A stretch of 64,000 bases of DNA from a virus: the IMG/VR virus record IMGVR_UViG_3300009159_008968, positions 1 to 64,000 of that record; one strand, written 5' to 3'. The position numbers and the translations under genes are program-made. The notes beneath the pieces were generated by a model. The model was given only the letters and a program-made list of their open reading frames with translations. It had not been told where the DNA came from and made no database searches. Below are positions 49,301-58,000 of the stretch, one piece after another; the stretch's first letter is position 1; every line of letters begins with the position of its first letter.

Positions 49301-51727
49301 TACTTTTTTCTTTTTTACTTCTGAATCTGTTAAACTTAAATATGTTTTATTAGGATCTAATATAGCGCCACAAAAAAAGTATAAATAAGATCTAGTTAAT
49401 GTATTGTCTAAATCTATAACATATGAACTAGCATTTTTCATTGTTTTACCATCCAATAATCTAAAAATAAAATCATTAGGTTTTGGTGCTGAACCTTGTG
49501 CTCCACCACTTTTAGAATGTTGAACAAACATTTGTTGTGGTGTAAAATAAACTGAAGTATAAATTCCATTTGCATCAGGATTACCTAATAAATTATAATA
49601 ATCAATGAAAACAGATTTATTTTTATCATCAGTTTTAATCAAATCTGTTGCTCTAAACATTTGATAAAATGCTGAACTTGTAGTTCCAGTAATTGGAACT
49701 TTAGGATCTCCCATAGAAGGATCAAAAGTAGCTGTATCGGCTAACTTTTCACTAATTAAACTTTGGGCAGCTTGGACAGGATTACCATCCTTGGGAGAAG
49801 CATACACTATTATGTCGTTACCATCACCTAAAAGATTATTATTAAATAGATTATTTGTATTGGGTCCACCTAGAGTAGTAGCGACATCTTTAAGACTTTT
49901 AGGATTATGATATAAAATATCATTGTTATAAGTATATACAGATTTAAGAGTTGATGCGTCTTTGTTATAAAATTGAGCTGTTTCAGGAGCTTTAGGGAAT
50001 TTTCCAAAATATCCAGCTAAATAATTTTTAAGTGTTAAGTTTGCACTTGTAGTATAATTAAATTTTTGCGGGGATTTAAAAGCACCTGTGCCATCCCAAC
50101 TTTCTCTTATTACCTTACAAAATCTTGTTAAAGTTTCTTTTTCATTTCCCTTTAATTGATTCACTAATTCTTTGACATTTTCTAATTCAGAATCAATATA
50201 AAATTGAGCAGGTGATCCACTAATATCAGCAACAGAACCACCAAATCCAGAACCTAACAATCCTGCTCTTTGAATTAAATTAACAATTATAGAATCAGCG
50301 GTTGCAAAGTATGGTGAATTATCTCTAAATGTTTCAGCGTTTCCAATTTTTTTACTAAAAGTTCCGGGTGTAGCACCTTGAGTTGGATCTGCACTTTCAG
50401 TACCTTCTTTTTTGGCTTGAACTTCATCAATTACTTTATTAGCTTCTTGATTACCAATATAAAATGCTTTAACAAATTCCTTAACTTTTGCTATTTCTTG
50501 TGTATCAGCTCCATTCCATGGAATTTGTTCTCCAAGTGTAGTTGCTTCAGCATTTGGGTTTTTATTTTCAAACAAAGGATAATAGTTGCCAAATATTTCA
50601 TTATTTGTTAGCCTACTACTATCACTATTAAATCCTGCAAGACCACCTTCTAAAATATATCCGAGAATATAAGCACAATCACCAGCCAATCTTGTCATTA
50701 CATTGCCTATTGATTGGGTATCTAAAACTTTATTTTCTACACTAGAATAAGCTTGTGTTTTTGATAGATCTTGTACTATTTTTAAATTTTCATTTAGTAT
50801 TTTTTTTACATTTGCTTCTTGAATTTGTACAGAATCTATTGTTGTAGAAGCACTTAATTTTTTAAAGTCATCATTAAGATTTATTTGCGTTGTTGAATTT
50901 ATGCTTAAAAAAATTGATTTACCATAAACTTCTAATTGATTATCTGCTATTTTATTGAGTAATTCGCCTTTTGGGTTTTTTGTATTAATATTAAATGATA
51001 TTGATTTAAAATTTTTTCCAATTAAATCACTATCTCCGAGAATTGGATCTAATTTTAATGTTCCATCTCGAAAAGCAGTACCAATTGCATTATAGTTTCC
51101 AGAAAATGTTTGTAATTGTGAAATTAATGGGCCATATTTATCTGTAGCTTGTTGAATTTGAATGTTTATATCAAAACCAACTTTTGCTATTTCAATAATA
51201 GAACTATCAGATCCGTTTGTAGTATCGCCATTAATTTTTTTTAATTCTTTTACAGCAAACAAAAATTGATATGGTATATCATTAAGAAAACCAAAAACAT
51301 TAGGAACAAATTCTGCTTTAATTTCATAACTTCCGTCTGTTGGTACAAAAGTTGTTTTTACGGATTTAACTTGTAATAAAAAACTTACAGGTTTTCCAAG
51401 GTATCCTTTAACATATAATCTAAATTTTGGATATGGTAATTGAAATAATACTTTATAATTAAATTCTGATTCTTGATCATTAAAAATTAAATTTCCATAT
51501 AAATCTTTAAATGTTATACTTACTACAGGCTGTAAGTTTGGCTTTATATCTATATCAATACTAGTAATACCAAATCCTAAATTACTTTGAAATGGACCTA
51601 TTCTATAAGAATCAAGACCAGTCATATTAATAGGTTTACCTCCTCCAATAGGAGTTGCTTCTAGATAGAAATCCAGTGTTAAATCTTGTGGTCTAATTTC
51701 ACTATCTTTAGTATGAATTACTGCCAT
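46313..51727 (-). CDS. Giant tail hub protein with GH19-like and amidase domains
   Basis: An 1804-residue protein of the cell-puncturing baseplate. Residues about 1-170 form a beta-rich hub-like start (YRIGPFQSNLGFGITSIDID, VSITFKDLYGNL). After a glycine-rich linker (about 1156-1172) comes a GH19/lysozyme-like region (NAIIYEETGGSYQSKHEGMN, about 1272; YKFAGRGFIQSTWR, about 1392). The C-terminal 230 residues are an Amidase_2 domain (ITLHFTAGYG, GIGIEMCNLG, FTHWSSNGGTHTDSAP). Both domains resemble the free lysis enzymes at 15872 and 16480. It would cut both glycan and peptide bonds as the tail enters. It starts 2 nt after the LysM-like gene. Confidence 0.85.
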   Translation of the reverse strand: MAVIHTKDSEIRPQDLTLDFYLEATPIGGGKPINMTGLDSYRIGPFQSNLGFGITSIDIDIKPNLQPVVSITFKDLYGNLIFNDQESEFNYKVLFQLPYPKFRLYVKGYLGKPVSFLLQVKSVKTTFVPTDGSYEIKAEFVPNVFGFLNDIPYQFLFAVKELKKINGDTTNGSDSSIIEIAKVGFDINIQIQQATDKYGPLISQLQTFSGNYNAIGTAFRDGTLKLDPILGDSDLIGKNFKSISFNINTKNPKGELLNKIADNQLEVYGKSIFLSINSTTQINLNDDFKKLSASTTIDSVQIQEANVKKILNENLKIVQDLSKTQAYSSVENKVLDTQSIGNVMTRLAGDCAYILGYILEGGLAGFNSDSSRLTNNEIFGNYYPLFENKNPNAEATTLGEQIPWNGADTQEIAKVKEFVKAFYIGNQEANKVIDEVQAKKEGTESADPTQGATPGTFSKKIGNAETFRDNSPYFATADSIIVNLIQRAGLLGSGFGGSVADISGSPAQFYIDSELENVKELVNQLKGNEKETLTRFCKVIRESWDGTGAFKSPQKFNYTTSANLTLKNYLAGYFGKFPKAPETAQFYNKDASTLKSVYTYNNDILYHNPKSLKDVATTLGGPNTNNLFNNNLLGDGNDIIVYASPKDGNPVQAAQSLISEKLADTATFDPSMGDPKVPITGTTSSAFYQMFRATDLIKTDDKNKSVFIDYYNLLGNPDANGIYTSVYFTPQQMFVQHSKSGGAQGSAPKPNDFIFRLLDGKTMKNASSYVIDLDNTLTRSYLYFFCGAILDPNKTYLSLTDSEVKKKKVQDAQTASAFGGGGAFTDIATTEVTGPQPYTYDQAEINAVYTQFHHICQAWIALANINDLEGNGSLPAGTNSRSMNLRTALENAYRSTDKNSFFYLNFQFPLANQVTAGIDIKDAIINTDSLLENNSQTSTLNMMQNICTTNNFLLQPIPGGITDDLRDIFLPTNGLDYGAGKNALSIIWAPTPENRLLKNNSNESIYPDDTFFDQLNKIDQPILGLRYGDPNNVIVKSIKAGTDDNKVTSESIQATSDIANPQNQNKRKSFDCSMLAVMQGRSYKISLDLIGNAQLYPTQLIAVEGLPIFTGLYWITEVQHKITPNNMETTIDAVKMKYGGGENFAAVMPITRTSLKSYDGGGSVGGGGGTENLGFGGDLNYTFLQKIKNKKITKTDDINPIIKEFTKNKYNDFATWFNAELAGNKKPLCNAKINAANFKSVWDFLIPIVWPDYGTSGCNFLEFVALNAIIYEETGGSYQSKHEGMNSLSNAEHPGIAYAFDAYALPATNGKDARSKASYNKAPNKTAGELFNNPNYIDAFKGLKFGTDPKVAKSNDAAWKGTTFPKSLFANVQDAATTSSTFISEADFYKFAGRGFIQSTWRSQYEKFVEFILTYIGTDSIVRKYQGNWKASPYNGNKEVILTKSSNADWDDLFTSGAIQGFAIYTHAKSSKYQYMAPLDKPKEELIRAIEKEAKKVNAGDDYQKVHRTRVYTILDTLYPEGAVAPSVPFNSNATTSLAPPNEEGQRNADNTCTSVKRGNSFIWIHTGKEKQFFKREVRSITLHFTAGYGRNAVDTVDHVGSCGGPFKTGGIHYAIDWQGKTAAGIPEDIYSVHGNSWNDHGIGIEMCNLGKMEPRPDKGNGDNGNPIFYSPAGGRFHYDGQKFMGSIMPPNVNLGFNWLGYQYYQEYTDAQIVALEKLIRELFTRYPKIQQAIQGQNLWSFTFRAVDGKPAPGSTPRVPKYGKGNSANYGIFTHWSSNGGTHTDSAPTPKLVAMLKRLGMNEG

Positions 51728-51729
51728 TT

Positions 51730-52032
51730 TTAATTATAGTTACTACTAAGTATTTTTGAATTAAATTCAGATAAAACATCTGATATCGGATTAGGAACTC
51801 TTATTACTGCGCCAGAGGGTATATTAAATTCCATATAATATTGTGGGTTGGCTAACAATATTAACCAATACAAAGTATCATCACCATAAGCATCTGCGGC
51901 TATTCTATCAAGTCTAGTTTTGTTTGGATTGTATGTAACAAAAATATCAGTAGATCTATTACTAATTTTTATCTTAGGAAGAGATCTCATCTCTCCATTA
52001 AATTTTAACTTTGCATATCTTGAAACTGGCAT
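51730..52032 (-). CDS. LysM-like baseplate protein (gp53 / tail protein X type)
   Basis: A 100-residue protein. RLDRIAADAYGDDTLYWLIL, then ANPQYYMEFNIPSGAVIRVP, is the LysM-like pattern of baseplate proteins (T4 gp53 and tail protein X), which links hub and wedge. The N-terminus is short and basic. It sits between the giant repeat protein and the hub gene with very short spacings (2 and 39 nt), a typical baseplate order. Confidence 0.75.
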   Translation of the reverse strand: MPVSRYAKLKFNGEMRSLPKIKISNRSTDIFVTYNPNKTRLDRIAADAYGDDTLYWLILLANPQYYMEFNIPSGAVIRVPNPISDVLSEFNSKILSSNYN

Positions 52033-52071
52033 TTTTCTAAATTATTTTTTTTATTTTTAAAGTAAATATTA

Positions 52072-55000
52072 TTATTTTCCAAATAGACCAAACGAACTGA
52101 ATCCCTGTGCGGGTTGAAGTCCTGTTATTAATGTTCCTGAAGATGGTGTTGGTTCACCTGTAACCGGTTCATTTGGTTTTATGTCATTATCTTTTTTAAG
52201 TGTATCATCAGGATTATCTTGTGTTTTTGCTAGTATTCCAAAGAATCCGTCAGTATCACTTGCTAATGGTGGAGCAATGTCAGGATTAATACTAGCCCCA
52301 TATTTACCAAGTATTTTAAAACCAAGCGTAACGGCAACCATAAGAGGTTGTACTCCGTCTGTAACTAACCCATCTTCTTCTCCAAAGCTATCTAATGTCC
52401 AAGTCCCTTCTTTATAATCATAATCAACACTATCAAATAACACATAGTGATCAATCCAATCCCCTAATTTCATTTTACATATTGGAGGAGTTATGAAATT
52501 GAATCCGGATCTAGCACTAGGGTTTTTAGCAGGTTTAGTTAATTTTTCAATAAATTTTACTCTATTTCTAAAATCCACTTTTGAACCGGAGAAAAATGCT
52601 GGTTGAAATAATAGATTCTTTTTCATATTAGCAAGTCTATCAGCTGTTTTAGATAAAGATGAAACAACATCACCATATCTATCATCTGGAACTGTACCAG
52701 TATTTAATAAATCTGCATAAACATTATTAAATCCTTTTCTTTGTTCTGTATATATATTTTCTTCAGTTTTATTTATTAGTTCAGCTTGTTTAGCTTCTAA
52801 AGCTAATTTTTCATTGTTTAAATCTTCTATTTTTTGTGTTAAATCACTAGTTTCTCCGTTTACTGGGTTATTTAATTTTTTATTATAAACATCAAGTTGT
52901 TCATTTAATTTTATAATTTGTTCTTTAGTTGATTTTATTTCAGCTCCTAATTGGTTATCTATAGAAACACCGTTAATTTGATCTTTTGATATTGTTGTTT
53001 CTGTAAAATTATCATTAAATGTTTCTTGATACGTTGTGTATAAATTCCAATTTACACCCATATCAACTTTTTGTGCATAATCTGTTAATATGAAAAATGA
53101 AATTGTTCCCTTTCTACTGCCTTTTGAGTAAGTGTACAATGCTTCTGGTCTACCAAGGAAAAATTGTTCATTCCAATCTGCTTGAGAATTATGAGAGAAT
53201 TTTTCAATATATGGAGGAAAAAACATTTTTTTAACATCAGAAGAAGTGTCTGGTATTGCAAGATTTTCAATTGAGAATATTAAATTTTTTGAAGAGGTTG
53301 CACCTTTGTAAGGGTTTACAATAGTATATCTTTGTTTTGCTCTTTTAGGGGCTCCAAATGCATCATAACCTATGACAAATTCTCTGCTTTTTTGAGATTG
53401 GTAATTTTGATTTAATAAAGAATTACCTCCATTTCTTATAGTGTTTATGATATTACTAACTCCACGTCTATGTCTTCTAAAGTCAACCTCAATTTGTTGA
53501 GTAGGATTTGTTTGAGCCATCATTGACTGACTTGTGCCCAATTCAGTAGAAGGTGTTCCATCTAAACCAATTTCTGGTTTTAAAATTAATTCAGCATGAT
53601 TACCAAGATATAATCCTTTATTAGCATTTATAACTTGAGCAGGTACCGAATTTGTAGCCTCTTTATCTCCTTTTACACGATTCGCAAGATAATTAGGAAT
53701 ATACTGTCCCGGACCTAATCCCTTTGCAGTATAGAAAGATGCTCCAATATCACCAAATCGTCTTCCATGAAGACCCATGACATTCATTTCTAACTGTCTT
53801 TGTTGAGCAAGAGCCACCCATTCGCCATTACCTTTTACATTTTGATTAAATGAAGGTCCCATTAAGTTCCAATGTGGAAAATCAGTATCAGGACTTTGGA
53901 GAGTTGCTATAAATTGATTTTTTAATTTATTTAAAGCTCTTATTATTGCTCCATTAATATCTAAATTAGAAACTCCTAAGAAAACACTTGTTCCACCAAT
54001 AAACACATTAACACCGAGATCAAATCCATCTGGATCATTTTTTGCTAACAATGATTCTCTTATTGGCTGTGCTTCTAAATCTAAGCTTACAAATTGTGGT
54101 TGATTAGAACTTAATAAATTATCTCTTTGTGGTTGTGCTAAAGCATCTAAATTTATTTGATTAATTTGATTACTAGATAATAAATTAGTTCTAAATGGAG
54201 CAACTAAATTATCTAAATCAATTATTGATGGGATGTTATTTGCTAATAAAGCATTTCTTTCAGAATTAGCAAGTGCATCTAAATCAATATTTGAAGGTAC
54301 ATTGCTTGACAACAATGTTGTTCTTATTGGAGCAGCTACAGCGTCCAAATCCAAAAACTGTGCTTGATTAAATGCTAATAAATTATTTCTTGGACTTACA
54401 GATTCTATATCTAAATCTATGTTACTAGGAACATTCTTTACTAATAAATTAGTTCTTGGATTAACAGCCTCTGCATCTAAATCAACAAACTGAGGTTGAT
54501 TTATTGCTAACAAATTAGATCTAATGCCAGCTGCTTCTGCATCTAAATCAACTAATAAAGTGTTAACATTTTTAGCTAATAAAGATAATCTTTCTTGTTG
54601 TGCTTGAGAATCTAAATTTACTAATAGAGTATTAACATTTTTAGCTAATAATAAAGATCTCTCTTGTTGTGCTTGAGCATCTAAATCTACTAATAATGTA
54701 TTAACATTAAATCCAAATAAATTTAAGCGTACAGATGTTGCTAAACTATCTAGATTTATTGTTGATGGTACATTAGCTGATATTAAATCATTTCTATAAC
54801 TCGCTGAAAGTTGATCTAAGTCAAATAACCTTATAACATTAGATCCTACTAATTTTTCTCGAATAGGCTGAGCTGTTGCATCTAAATCATTTACTAATAT
54901 TTTAGAATTTGCAACTAAAAGATTTTTTCTTAGTGGCTCAGAGAATTTATCAAGACTAATAAATTGAGGAACATTAAATGATAATAAATTTTCCCTTGCA

Positions 55001-58000
55001 GCGTTAGCTGTTTTTTCAAGATCTTGTGTTATAATAGAATTGTTTTTAGCTAAAATTTCTTCTCTATTTCGAGAAGCTATTTTATCCAAATCAATGTTTT
55101 TTATATTTTGATTACTAGTTAATGCATTTAATCTTGGTTGAGCTGATATGTTATCTAAGCTTATAAATTGAGGTTGATTAAAACCTAAAAGATTGTTTCT
55201 GGAATTCAAAGCTATTCCTTCAATATCAATTTTACTCGCAACATTTTTTTGTAAAATGTCTTTTCTATTAGAAGCAGCGATAGCATCTAAATCAATTGCT
55301 AGTATTTGAGTGTTTCTTGTTAATAGATCTTTTCTATATGGTTCTGCTGCTTTATCTAAATCAGGAAATTGAGGTATATTTTTAACAATTAATGATCTTC
55401 TTAATGTTTCTGCATTTCCATCTAAATCAATAAGAGTTGGAATATTTTTACTTAAAATATTAATTCTTTGCTCACTTGCAGTAGCATCTAAATCTATTTG
55501 TTTTATATTGTTTCTAGAAATAGCATTTACTCTAATTGGTAAAGCAATAGCATCAAGATCCACAAACTGAACTTGATTAAATGAAACTAAATTATTTCTG
55601 ATTGCCTGTGCTTGTGCATCTAAATCAAAAAGTTTAGTTTCGTTTTTACCTAATAAGTTGGTTCTTTCAATTTCTGCTAATTTATCTAAATCAATAACTC
55701 CATAAATATTTTTACTAACCAAGTTATTTCTAACTACAGTTGCAGTCTTATCAAGGTCAATTAATGTTGTTTGATTCTTCGATAACAAATCTTGTCTTTG
55801 ACTTACTGACAATGTATCTAAATCAATAAATTGAGCTCTATTAAATGCTAATAAATTATTTCTTAAACTTACAGAATCTTTATCTAAATCAACAAGGCTA
55901 ATCTGATTGAATTTTAATAATGCTACTCTGTTTGGAGCAGACAAATCATCAAGATTAAGTGATTTTTCTATGTTTTTCCCAATAAGAGTTTCTCTTATAG
56001 TTTGTGCTTGAAGATCTAAATCGAAAAATTTATACTCATTACTTTTAAGTAATAATTTTCTATATTGTTCAGACAAAGAATCTAGATTAATTCTTGCTTC
56101 TTCATTTTTGCTTAATAAATTATTTCTTTGATCATTTGAAATATTATCAAGATCAATAATTTTTGTTTCATTTTTACTTAAAGAAACAGTTCTTATTTCT
56201 AAACCTAATTTATCAAGATCAATTAATTTTCCGGAGTTTGCAGTAAGTAATTTATATCTTATTGTATTTGCTTGATTGTCTAAATCAAAATATTTTATTT
56301 GATTTTTAGAAACAAGATTACTTCTTATTTTTGTGGCCTGAGAATCAAGATTTATTGGAGTTCCTTCGTTTTTATTAACTAGAGTTTTTCTAATTTCAGA
56401 AGCTTGAGTATCTAATAAATCATTTTTTTCAGTATAATTATTTTTACTTAGTAATTTTTCTCTTTGAGTAATTGATGCTTTTTCAATATCAATAGTATTG
56501 GTTAAATTTTTACCAATAAGATTATTTCTTATTAACTGAGCTTCAAATTCAAGATCAACTATTTTACTTCTATTTTTACTTAAAAGATTAGTTCTAGTAA
56601 TTAAAACAAGTTCATCAGTTTGTACTGAAGTAGAATTTTCGTGATTAGCTTTTAATAAATTATCTCTATAAAAACGTGCTAGTTTATCAAGATCAGCAAC
56701 ATTGACAATATTTTTTGTTATCAATCCTTGTCTGATTGTATATGCTTTATCATCTAAATTTATCGCTTCAAAATTAACATTCTTAGATAAAGCATTTGTT
56801 CGTGCCTTTAAAGATATTAACTCTAGATTGGCTTCTACAATTTCATTTTTAGCTAATAGATTCCTTCTGATTTCTAATGCATTAGTATCTAGAGTAGTAT
56901 CAATAATTTTTTTGATATTACTATTTTTAACCAATAAATTAGTTCTTGTGTTTCTTGCAATTATTTCTAATTCATCACTTAAATTTTCATTATTTTTTGC
57001 TAATAAATTTTTTCTAGGATTAGCAGCAATATCTTCTAATATCCTATTAAAGGTGTCATCATAAGTATTTTTACTCAACAGTTGATTACGATATGTAACA
57101 CCAACAGAATCTAAATCTATTAACTTATTTAAATTTTTAGTAATTAATCTAGTTCTTTCAGGTAACGCAACATCATCAAGATTTAAATCACCAAAATTCT
57201 GATTTTTTGCAAGTAAAGGTAATCTTACTGTTTCAGAAAGATTATCTAAAGCACCATTAGCTTCTGTATAATAATTTTTACTTAAGAGATTTGCCCTTTG
57301 ATTAATCGAAAGAATATCAATATCAATTAAATTAGAAACATTTTTAGAAATTAAATTATTTCTTAAACGTTCTGATTCAGTATCAAGACCCTTAAAGTTT
57401 GATTGATTCTTGGCTAAAAGTTCTTTTCTGTAATTTTCAGATTCTAAATCCTTATTGACTACATCTAAATACTGATTTGATTTTAATAAATTTAATCTTT
57501 GTATTTCAGCTTGTTCATCAAGATTTATTAAATTAGTTTGATTTTTTGCTAATAAATTATTTCTATATACTTGTATTTCTTTTTCAAGTTCTAGTTGATT
57601 AACTATTTGATTAGAACTTAAAAGATTATTTCTTATTTCCTGAGCAGCTTTATCTAAATCAACAACTTTGTTTTGATTTTTAGTTAATAGATTTGCTCTT
57701 TGATTAATTGATAACGTATCAATATTTATAAGATTACTAACATTTTTAGATATAAGTTTATTTCTAGTTGTTTCCGCTTCACTATCTAAATCAACAGTTT
57801 TATTTTGGTTTTTTGCTAGTAAATTATTTCTAAATACATTTGTCTGATCTTCTAATTCAGATTCATCAATTATTTGATTAGATTTTAATAAATTATTTCT
57901 TTGTATTTCCGCTTGTTTATCTAAGTCAAATAGTTTTATTGAATTTTTTGCAACAAGTGTTAACCTTTGATTAATTGCTAATTTTTCAAGATCTACCGGT

